64,000 nt of DNA from Hibiscus mutabilis (lineage: Eukaryota > Streptophyta > Magnoliopsida > Malvales > Malvaceae): NCBI GenBank assembly GCA_019671005.1, contig CM033738.1, forward strand, positions 16,890,202 through 16,954,201, written 5' to 3'. The first letter of the stretch is position 1. Each line of letters begins with the position of its first letter. The position numbers were made by a program, and so were the translations under genes. Of the stretch, positions 12,720 through 22,449 are shown piece by piece. Under the pieces are notes generated by a model. The model made no database searches, was not told the DNA's origin, and worked only from the letters and a program-made list of their open reading frames with translations.

Positions 12720-12735
12720 ATTCCTCCCCCTTAAG
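12720..12735 (-). other. Polypurine tract of gypsy II
   Basis: On the minus strand CTTAAGGGGGAGGAAT directly precedes the LTR start. Matches the gypsy I tract at 9440-9454. Confidence 0.8.
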
Positions 12736-15560
12736 AAAATTTGTCCTTAAATTTTTAACGTTTACCTGTTTCAAACAACTTCGTATTTTGCTTATTCATT
12801 CTCTCTTCAATTTCTCAATTGACTTTCTCTACTTTATAATTTCTCCAGAGAACCTTAATCAGTAGAATTTCCTTATCCCTTAATTCTTCAACTTTGTATG
12901 CTAGGATTTTTACTTCTTCTTCTTTATACGTCAAACCTGATTGCAGTTCAACCTCCTCCTGAGGTAAATACATATAAAAAATCCAATCCATGCCTCCGAA
13001 ACATAAATACATGAAACACACAATGAATCTTGTTCCTATCTGGAGGTAAAGCTGATTGATAAGCCTTTGGTTCTTTTCTTTTTAGAATCTCAAATGGCTC
13101 AATAAATTTGGGATTAATCTTTCCATTTTAACCAAAACATAATACCTTCTTCCAAGGTAAAATCTTTAAAAACACTTTTTCTCTAACATCGTATTCAATA
13201 TCCTTTTTCTTCTTATTTGCATAAGTCTTTTGTCAATCCACGACGGCTTTAAAATTTTGCGAATAATATTTACTTTATCCTCCATGTCTTATGTTAAATC
13301 ACTCTTCCAACGTATGAATTATTCTAAACATTCCAATCTTGTAAACCGTACCGATTTAGAGAAACTCGATATTTTCTTCCATATGCCATCTTGATACTTA
13401 ATTGATAATTATTGTTGTAAGCAATTTCAGCCAAAGGCAAGTACCTTTCCTATGATCCCGCAAACTCAATTACACAAGCTCATAACATATCCTCCAAAAT
13501 TCCCAATACCTTGAAATAACCTTGGGTCTCTATCTGACACTATCAATACTAAGGCACCATGTAGTCTTACTGTCTCTTAAACATAAAGTACTGCATATTT
13601 ATCCAGCGAATAATCTATTAAACTGGAATAAGGTAATCGAACTTTGTCAGATGATTCATAATGCCCCATATTAAATTCTTTTTACTTGGTGTAGCTGACA
13701 AATCCGTTATACAATCCATCGTTACCCATCCCTACTTTCATTGGGGAATAGAAATAGACTGAAATAATCCATAAGTATTTGGCCACATTTTTGAATTTTT
13801 AAATCTTGATACATCTTATTACTCCTTGGGTGTATAATTAATAAACTATAATTGGCCTCCGTTAATATCTTCTCTCTTCAGATATTTTCATGAACATATA
13901 CTTTACCTTAGTAATATAATCAATCTTTGGGCTTAATCTCATAGTTCTGTACTTTTCTATTTCCAGCTTATCTCATCTTTCCAAAACATTTTCAGTTCTT
14001 CCTATTCAAGTATAGCTTGTATTTTCTTAAGGTCAACCCTTATTCCTTCTGATGACACTATATATCCAAGGAAAATTATTTCTGACAACCAGAACTTGCA
14101 TTTAGAAACTTGGTATTAAGTTGCTTATCTCTTAAAGTTTGCAGCACCACTCGAAGATGGTAGTCATGTTCAACTTCGGTCTTTGAATAAACCAAAATAT
14201 CATTTATGAAGACCACAACAAACTAATCCAAATAGGGATGGAATACCCTATTTATCAGATCCATAAATGTAGCAAGGGTATTCGTCGATCTAAAAAGACA
14301 CCACCAGAAACTCGTAGTGTCCCTAACGAGTCCTGAATATTGTCTTTGGTATATTTTATTTTTTAACCTTAGTTTGATAATAACCATGATCGAAGATTTA
14401 TCTTTGAAAATACTACTTCATCTTTAAGCTGGTCAATTAAATCCTCAAGCCTTGGTAGGGGATACTTATTCTTAATGGTTACTTCATTCCATTGTCAATA
14501 ATCTATACATGATCATAGGGAACCATCCTTCTTCTTTACAACTAATACTGGAGTACCCCATAGTAATTCACTTGATAAAATTTAACCCCGGTCTAGCAAT
14601 TCTTGTAACTGAGCTTTTAATTCCCTTAACTCTATAGGCGCCATTCTATATGGTGCCATTAATACCGGCTCAGTTCTGGGATAACATCAATCCCAAACTG
14701 TGTTTCCCTATCCAGAGGCAACCATGGTAACTCATCCGGAAATACATCAAGAAATTCCTTTACAGTCGAGATGTCTTCAATCTTTTTAGGGAACTTTTAT
14801 GTATCTTCCATACAACCCAAACATGTTTCACATCTATTGAATAACAACCTTTGAGCTATCATTACAGAAATTACTGACTCTAAACAGTCAATTCTTTCCT
14901 TCAAAGATTATTTCAAACCATCGGATCCTTGAAATATCGACATTTTCTTCTTACACTCTATATCTGCATCATATGCAGATAGTCAATCCATTCCAAGAAT
15001 GACTTCAAATTCATGGAATGGAAGTTCCATTAAATCTGCCAAAACTTAATTCCTTAAATTCCTAATGAAGCTTTCTTACATATTCTAATTACTTATACAT
15101 TGTCCAAGAAAATTATTGACAATCACTTTACTAAATTATCTCCATAGAAGTCTTTCTTTGGGCCTTGGATGTAGCTTCTTTATAAACCATTCTCATCGAG
15201 TCCTTTCAATCAACATCAATTTAACTGCGTACCGACTCAATCTATTAAAATCTAACTCGTACTCATAAACAGTACGAGTACCATGTTTCAAACTTAGGAC
15301 TGCTGTACATTTCTCTTTTAACTAATTGCCAACATACTCGGCTTTAAACATTCTTCTTCCTCTGGTTCCCATAATTAAGCATTTATCGCAGTCCATCAAT
15401 ACTTAACTTTATCAATTTTTTTTTTGAAATTCATTCATATTATTGAGGAGCATAATCAAGTTACACAATATTACATCAGTAACATGACATCCTAGGGGCA
15501 TGTACTTAACTTTAAATCACATTAAACTTGATTTAGCCTCCAGAATCGGCTAAACCTGCA
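12736..15560 (-). pseudogene. Gypsy II gag-pol remnant
   Basis: Read 15560 to 12736. A late-gag fragment (about 15350-15130), protease region (about 15100-14800), RT (about 14700-14000), integrase (about 13800-13250) and an integrase C-terminal/chromodomain-like tail are recognisable in fragments; the open tail piece at 12815-13021 contains PQEEVELQSGL and LIKVLWRNYKVEK. Around 14198-14215 the RT active-site block reads VVVFINDILVY, so the first catalytic Asp of the DD pair is Asn. Stops and shifts occur throughout, and about half of a normal gag-pol is absent, as in gypsy I. The shared deletion of early gag suggests both came from a similar shortened parent or lost it independently. Confidence 0.75.
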
Positions 15561-15572
15561 GCTCTGATACCA
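15561..15572 (-). other. Primer-binding site of gypsy II, tRNA-Met type
   Basis: GCTCTGATACCA on the plus strand, the reverse complement of TGGTATCAGAGC, 5 bp inside the LTR border at 15578. Confidence 0.9.
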
Positions 15573-15577
15573 ATTAA

Positions 15578-16445
15578 TGTAACACCCTTAACGTATATTC
15601 GTAGACCCAATATACACTAAAGATGTTACTGATTTATTAAGAAAACTTGACTTGAAGAATCTTTTATATATATACCAAACTTTGTCTTGTTGTTTAACCC
15701 TTCCTCGGTTTTAAATTGAAAACTACAACAGTCTATAGCAGCTAATTTCGACCCTGAATTGTTTTAGAAAATTTATAAATATGTTATTGAAATAAAAGTA
15801 TAATTCAGGGAGAAAACTATATACCCTGCCTAGACCCTTTCTCGATTTTAAAATTTCTACGTGATTAGGGTTAAACTAGATTTAACTATGTTATAAATCT
15901 TAATCATTTGTAGTAAAACGATATTCTGAGTCCCTACACTCATAATTAACACGTAAACACATTATAACTTAAGTTTACAAAATATTTGCTTCTTTAAAAC
16001 CCACATACATACAATTACATGCCCACTAGATATCAACCATAATTTAAGATGTACATACCGTGCTTACTAATGTAACTTGACTTTCCAATTAATAGCTCCT
16101 TCATGCCCTTCTATGTGGGAGAACCTACGTGTGAAATAACACATGCTAAGTACGAACTTAGTAAGGCAATAATCTTATTTAACAAATATAGAGTAAAATA
16201 ATACTTATTTTATGATATCATATCAAGTTCTCTATCTAAGATAGGATAGTTCTATCAAGGGTTCCATAGTCTCTAGATTTTCATGTATATTTCATAAGTT
16301 CCTAACTTACTCATGATTTTAATGCTTTATCATCATAAAATCAGTCATATACATGGTATATTTCGTATAAATAACATAATTCACATACATGGTATAATTC
16401 ACATAAGCAACATGATTCACATACATGGCATGAATTTCTTGCTTA
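15578..16445 (-). repeat. 5' LTR of gypsy II, truncated
   Basis: The LTR end nearest the PBS is intact; the far part is lost at 16445, within the first units of the 18-bp array (ATGAATTTCTTGCTT, then Tat A sequence). It matches 9586-10440 with few differences, allowing LTR comparison over about 860 bp. Confidence 0.8.
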
Positions 16446-18080
16446 GGGGTGGTCAGGACGGCGGAGGGCCATCGAAAACTGGGTTTTAGGATGAGTTCTT
16501 GATGAACTCATAATCCCTTGAAGAACATTTCAGGGAAAGGGAAAGGATTATAAGAGTTTTAAAAAAATGATTGAAAGTTTAAAACAACTACCGGTTAGGT
16601 CTTTTTATAGACCTTTAATTTTTTAAAATGATCTAATTTCATTTTAAGGACCTCCGCCTCAAAATATTTACACCTGGAGGTCCTTCTGCGTTTTTTAATT
16701 ACCCGTACAGTCTCTAAAACTTTCAAAAGCTTTACAATCTTGTCCTTAAACCAAACTTAATCAGATTTTAAAAGAGAAAATTACCTCTCCGGTCCCTCCG
16801 CCTCATTTTTATTTTTAAAAATGTCTTGTCGCATGGTTTAATTACCCGAATGGTCACTCTAAGTTTAGACCGGTTTTTAATTTCACCATAATTTTGTTTT
16901 ATCTTCTTTTAAGGGCAAATTACAGCTTTGGTCTTTTTTCTTTTTTACAGTCTTTCAATTAGGTCATTTTCTGTCAATTTAAAACTATTTTTATGGGTTA
17001 ATTTCTTTTTAGTCCCTATTCTTTTAATTTCATTTAATTTCAACCTTTAATTTATATTTTTGTTTAAATGTTTAATGTTTATTTATTTATTATGTTTTTA
17101 TCATATTTTTGTTCATGTATTTATTTATTTGTTCGATACATGCTATTTGTGTTTATTTGTATGAAAATTTGTTTATGTTGTTTTATATTCGAATTATGTT
17201 GCTAATATTCTTTTTATTTGATTATTTTGTTTCTCTTGTATATATGTTTATATATGGGAAAGTATGTTAATATATATATTTTAATGTTAGTATATGTATA
17301 TGTATTTGTTATGTACATTAGTATATGTATATGTATTATGTTATGTACATATTAACTAATGTTTTATATTATGTATTACATTATATGTTATACATATCAT
17401 ATTATTTATTTAATTTATATTATATGTATATGTTATACATATTATATTATTTTTTGTATATTAATGTATATTAAATGTTATATGTTATATATTGTATATA
17501 TTATGTTTATACATGTATGGATGGTTTATTTTAATTATTTATATTTACTTTTCCATATATGCATATGGTTTTTTTATTTAATATTTGTTTACCTTTTATT
17601 AATTCATGTTTTTTAATTTACCGTGTTTATATTTGTCGCGTATAGTTTTAGGCCTTTTATCCCGATATTCCAGTGGGAGTGTCATCCCGGTCTTCGGGTG
17701 TCATCTCCTTTGGTACCGTGGATCGAGGAAAAATTTAATATTCAAATCTCGTATTTTAGGAATTAAAATTAAATTAAATCAAAATTTGTATTTTTCTTAA
17801 TAATTACGATACGAACCTATTAGGCACCAATTTTGGGAGGTATAGGGGCGCTAACCCTTCCCTATCCGTAACTAATGCTCGAACCCAAGTTTTCAAAATC
17901 TCTGGGGTTTTTTACGGTGTTCGGCCTACCAAAGTGGCCGGTGGCAACTCCATTTTTAAAACACGAGTTTTTCTAAAAATTCCCCTTTTTAAATATTTTT
18001 TCAACAAAAATGAGAATCCTCTCTAAATACGATTTCTTAATTTTTCGTAGCGGCTTCCTCCGAAAAAAAGAGTCGCTACA
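16446..18080 (+). repeat. Left LTR of Tat A (3' half)
   Basis: Matches 30111-31396 in the right LTR from AGGGGTGGTCAGGACGG to the CATTTTAGG word, then continues with the LTR end that the right copy lacks. It includes a TA-rich block (17270-17520) and a terminal block with GGTGGCAACTCC near 17940. The ORFs at 17359-17616 and 17606-17800 lie in AT-rich LTR sequence and have no family resemblance. Confidence 0.75.
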
Positions 18081-18083
18081 GCA

Positions 18084-18096
18084 TGGCGACTCCGCT
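18084..18096 (+). other. Primer-binding-site word of Tat A
   Basis: TGGCGACTCCGCT, 3 bp after the LTR end CTACA. In Tat/Ogre elements a word of this form follows the 5' LTR and is taken as the PBS, usually assigned to tRNA-Arg (from memory). It supports plus orientation. Confidence 0.65.
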
Positions 18097-18669
18097 AGAG
18101 AAAAATTTTTGTTTTCAAAAATAAAAAGAGTTAAGCCTTAGTTATTTTTATATCCATGTATGGGATGATGAGTGGCATTCCTTCAATTCTCTTCACAAAT
18201 AATAAAAATATCCATTTGTTGTCCCCCTTTTGAGCCTGATCATTTCTTTTCATTTGAACCCAAACCAAGGATCACCCCTACATTAGGGGCAAAGAGGATG
18301 AGGGTTTTGTTCGCGATTTAAAGTTACCCAGTATTGACCACATTACAAAGATAGTTCTTCATGAATAAGCGCAAGGAATGAAGAACAATGTACTGAACAC
18401 GAAGACCAATAAAAACATCATAATAAGCCAGTAAGAGAAATTTTTGCTCGAAAGGACTAGCTAAACCAAATTGAAAGTTTGCCAACAAGAAGCTTGAAAC
18501 AATGAAGATTGAAAGCATTAAGTCAGAAAGTTCAATAAATGATAACAAGAGCCTTGAAGATTTCGATTACATTTGCATAATAAACGTATCAACATTCATT
18601 CAAGATGCATGCTACACATTCCAAAGCTATAAAGAAGGAAATGAACTCTAGGGTGAAAACCCAAAAATG
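18097..18669 (+). other. Tat A leader, part 1
   Basis: Untranslated leader of about 570 bp between the PBS and the gypsy III insertion. No ORF with recognisable homology; an antisense frame at 18324-18548 has no family signature. It resumes at 25318 on the other side of gypsy III. Confidence 0.55.
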
Positions 18670-18674
18670 GGCAG

Positions 18675-21613
18675 TGTAACGCCCCGATTTTGGGTCCAGA
18701 TATTTTGGGGTTTATTTTAAGGGTTAGGTCAATAGGTATTAGAAATTCGAGTCAGTTTTGGGATTAAATCAGATTAAATATTTTTAAAGGTGATAAAATA
18801 TAGAAAATGTTATAAAATCATTATTTAATATATATAATGATTGTGGTGAAATCAATTTAGGAAAATAAGCTTTGGAAATCAGACATTTTGGACTAGTCAC
18901 CAAAATGTAAAATTTGAAAATTGTTTTAGTGACTGCTTTGTAAAAGGGTCAAAACTTTGAATCTTTAAGGAGCTATTTGCCCAAAGTCTAATCACAGACT
19001 TTATCCCTTAATTGGCTATTTTAAAAGTGTTTTGAAAAATATAAATAGGTTGGGGAGAATTAATTTGATAATTAATTCTTTAAAAAAAAAGTTATGTAAC
19101 TAACTTTCTCTCAAAATCTCTCCAGCCAAACACCATTCTCTTCTTCTAAATCTTCAGGTAAATCTTTATTTTCTTAAATCCTTTACTTACAAATGATTTC
19201 TTAGTGATTGTTTATCAAAACCTTATTATTTTAACTTTGTTTTCTCATGTAAAATCAAACAATTAAGGGAGAAAGCATCCATTAGAGGTAATGTTCGCTC
19301 TTCTCCTCTAATGAAAGGTTTTTTTACTGAAATTCCCAAGTTCTTGATCCTTTACAATTGTTTTCTAATGTGTTTTGATAGTTTAATTAAGGAAAATTGG
19401 TTTAATTGTGTTTTGATTGATGAAATTGGTAGATTTTTTAATTGGATCTGTTTTGCTGGGTTCTTGATCAGATTAGATCATGATTTTGATTTTAGTAATG
19501 TTAATAACTTGGATTTAGCATTGTAATTCCGAAACTAGTTGATTCTCTAATGTTAAAGGTTGATAGTTAAGGGTTTTTGTGTTGTTAATGGAGTTTAATC
19601 ATTGTTGGAAGTAAAAGGATGTTATAAATGTATTTTTAGATGTTAAGTGATGAATTTTGATATATCGAATCATTATATTGTGGCTGGGTTAAGAATGGAA
19701 AGTGTTAGAGGTTGATTTCGATAAATTTCGGATGGTTTTTGAGTGGGCAACTTGTGAGTTGCGGGATTTTCCTTTGAAGCAGTGGCTTCGATGCATTTTG
19801 ATGCATGTTTCCTCTAGTTTTGTGTAACCAAAATAGGGGATAATCAGAGCGAAGTAGCATGAAGTGGATTGTGGCTTACTGGGAGCTTGATTTGCTTTGG
19901 CGAGCTAGGCAAGGTTGTCAAATCTTACGATTTAACTAGGCAAGGTTTGGGATATCTTGCGGTTTAACTAGGCATGGTATGAGTTGTGGCAGAGGTTAGT
20001 CCATCATGTGAATTTGTGTATCCGATATGTGTGTGGATAGAGGTTCGTCTATCCGGGGTCACTATAATTTCCAATATATAAAAGTTCATGTGTTGAACCT
20101 ATTTTATAATGCTTTGGGATTTAAGCATGATAATATGATTTAATGCTTTGGGATTTAAGCATAGGATTTATATATGATGTTGCATAAGGATCGTTATTCA
20201 TGTTGTGGTTGGAATCAATGAAAATGCTTTGGTTGTTAAGCATGTTTTGAAAACAATTGGTTTTGGTTTTCAAATGGTTTAAATGCATCATTGCTTTTAT
20301 GAGCATCCTCATTAAGCATGTGTGCTTACGATATCTTTTTTCTAATGATGCAGAGCATTGAAATTTGGGGCAGCAAAGGCAAGGTCTAAAGTGATCCAAG
20401 AACCAAGACTACTTTTGAGTATGGACTAGGTTTAAGTTTTCGGTTAATAAGACAATGTGTTCGCCATATTTTGGGGGGATTGTACTTATGTTTTTTTCCT
20501 GGTATTTGAGCATGATTAATGTTGTGATTTGGAATTGAATGATGTTGATAAGCATTTTGTAGATCTTTGCTTATGGTTGAGGTTAGGTGGTTGCCTAAGT
20601 ATGCTTCTAGTTATCATTGGTTGATTGCCATGCTTTGATGATTTTAAAATGTTGATGACAACACCAGAGATATGTTGGTATGTTGCATATGCTGGAAGAA
20701 TGCTTGATTGAGTATTTTCGTATGTTTGGAATTCTAGTTTAGGAAGCATGCCTATAGATTGGTCCTTGGTAGCATATGTGGTGTTGTAATTGCTAAATTC
20801 TGATGCAAATGATGGAGTATGACTTGATGGATGTTTATATGAATGTATGTTGTTTTCTAGGACTAAAGCATTTAGAATCTAGTGAAAAACCAGCTAAAAA
20901 TGGCATTACAGGCCCAGACGTATCGATACGCGGGGGATCGTATAGGCAAAAACAAGCTTGGTGTTTTAGTATGGGTTTAGGTGTATCGGTATGGTTTTAT
21001 GCTACTAGAAAGTTACTTTTTAGATAAAACCCATGTACCGAAACACTTAGTATTCTTATCGGTACGGTTGTTAAGCATTCTCAAATTAGATTTGAATTTC
21101 GTCCTAGCGTACTGGTACAGTGCACAGCGTACCGAAAGGAGGCTGGCTAGTATTGAGCACCGTATCGATACAATTAACTGTGTATCGGTACGAGTAGCTG
21201 TTAATTTAGTTAATGTCATGGAGTTCAGTTTTCTTTCGTTATAGTCCATGAAACTTGTTTTGGCAAATGTGTATGCATGGATGGTTAGATTGATCTGGAA
21301 ATTGATATACAAGCATGTAATCTAATTAATTGAGGATTGGTAACCCTAATTTCACCAATGGTCTTATAATTTACTATTTTTACGTTTTGGTCCCCAAAAT
21401 GTATTGTATCCAATCAGTTGCCTATCTATGGTCTATTTTCTTTGTAACTTCATCCGTTGCGAGCATGATCACTTAGGATTAATAATATGCATTTAAACAA
21501 GATAAAAGAAAAAAATGGACCATTTTTCATAAGCTTTCTCCAGTTTGCTTCGACAAGCCTAATGTAGCTCACTCAGTTCGACCGGGCATCTAGACCGGGT
21601 CGAGGGGGTTACA
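18675..21613 (+). repeat. 5' LTR of gypsy III
   Basis: 2,939 bp, from TGTAACGCCCC to GGGGGTTACA. It has an early block with GGACTAGTCACCAAAATGTAA like other chromovirus LTRs, an AT-rich promoter-like section around 19000-19150, and a CpG-rich cluster of GTAYCGRTAC palindromes at 20919-21192. No coding function is visible; the ORFs at 20803-21312 fall over the palindrome cluster. Confidence 0.85.
20919..21192. promoter_or_regulatory. Cluster of GTAYCGRTAC palindromes in the 5' LTR of gypsy III
   Basis: Eight exact or near copies of a 10-bp palindrome in 275 bp: CGTATCGATACG, GTATCGGTAT, GTACCGA, ATCGGTACGG, CGTACTGGTAC, CGTACCGA, CGTATCGATAC and GTATCGGTACG. Each has a central CG. The spacing is irregular. 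A role as protein-binding or methylation-controlled sites is inference. Confidence 0.5.
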
Positions 21614-21617
21614 TTTG

Positions 21618-21629
21618 TTGGTATCAGAG
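21618..21629 (+). other. Primer-binding site of gypsy III, tRNA-Met type
   Basis: TGGTATCAGAGC shortly after the 5' LTR end, intact, so priming could still occur if proteins were supplied in trans. Confidence 0.9.
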
Positions 21630-21871
21630 CTAGGTTACGAAAGGTTGGGATGTTGTTGCTTGATTTATTGCTATTGTTTGATATGCACGGTGATTATGTA
21701 TATGTACGGTGATTGTTTTACATCATGTTGGGGTATGAGTTGGGAACACATTGTCTATTACCAAGGTTTTAAAATGTTTTATAAGGTTGTCTTGGATCCT
21801 TTGCCTTATGTTAGCCTGACTTTAATGTGTTTTGATACTTTTGTTAGCATAGCTCGACGTGAGACTCGTTC

Positions 21872-22433
21872 GATGGCCGGTAATGCCGGGTCTAGGTAAA
21901 ATAATAACGATGGAGGGAATCCTCGTATTACCTTACCTCCTCTTCCTCTGTTGGTTCCTCTTGTTGATGCTGGGATGAGTGGTGTACCTCAGGCTTTGCA
22001 AGAGCCAATCTTTAAAGACTTGACTCCATTAATTCAAGCAATGATAGGAGTTTTTCAAGCAGTGATGGCTGGAGTGCATGCACAAGCACTGACACATATT
22101 GTGGTGGTTAATCATGGATTATCGTAGGAGCATCTCTGAAGTTTGAGAGGTGTGAAGTTTAGGGGATTGAACCTTGAGGCAGCTGATGGATGGCTAGAGA
22201 GTATGATTCGTATTCTGAATCAAATGGGTTGTGATGATGAGTGCAAGTTGGGATGAAGAGCTGGTGGAAATCCTTGATTCCAGCAAAAAGTTCTTCGTGG
22301 CAAGACGATTGAGCTTGTTAAGGATTTGTGGCGACACTATGGTGTCGAGGAAGCCACTTGGGAAAGCAAGACAAATATATTGGAGCATTTTTTGCATTTG
22401 TTTCCTCCAGGTAAATTTTGAAGATGAAATTTC
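21872..22433 (+). pseudogene. Gypsy III gag start fused to chromodomain end
   Basis: Gag begins near 21872 (MAGNAGSR, then a stop), followed in shifted frames by PPLPLLVPLVDAGM and the chromovirus Gag word HLSLRGVKFRG-type at about 22135-22160, then GLNLEAADGWLESMIRILNQ and MGCDDE. At about 22245-22255 the sequence jumps directly to integrase-tail/chromodomain words EELVEILDSSK, then GKTIELVKDLWRHYGVEEAT and WESKTNILEHF, ending before the PPT. A normal element has some 4 kb between these points (gag remainder, protease, RT, RNase H, integrase). A short frameshift separates the two halves now. No protein with function is expected. Confidence 0.75.
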
Positions 22434-22449
22434 TTAAGTGGAAGAGAGT
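22434..22449 (+). other. Polypurine tract of gypsy III
   Basis: TTAAGTGGAAGAGAGT immediately before the second LTR at 22450; slightly degraded compared with the GGGGGAG form of gypsy I. Confidence 0.7.

Larger units (their letters stand above)
9586..16445 (-). mobile_element. Ty3/gypsy element II, same family as I, inverted
   Basis: Minus-strand copy of the gypsy I family: 3' LTR 9586-12719, PPT 12720-12735, decayed pol 12736-15560, PBS 15561-15572, and a 5' LTR cut to 868 bp (15578-16445). The two LTRs match closely where they overlap, for example from 9586 and from 15578, both reading TGTAACACCCTTAACGTATA. It abuts gypsy I directly, making an inverted pair of about 14 kb. Its 5' LTR is cut at 16445 by the Tat A LTR. 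Confidence 0.85.

Noticed and set aside
9586..16445. Gypsy II as a clean nested insertion in the 3' LTR of gypsy I
   Set aside because: The rest of the gypsy I LTR should follow the far end of gypsy II, but at 16446 a Tat LTR fragment follows instead.
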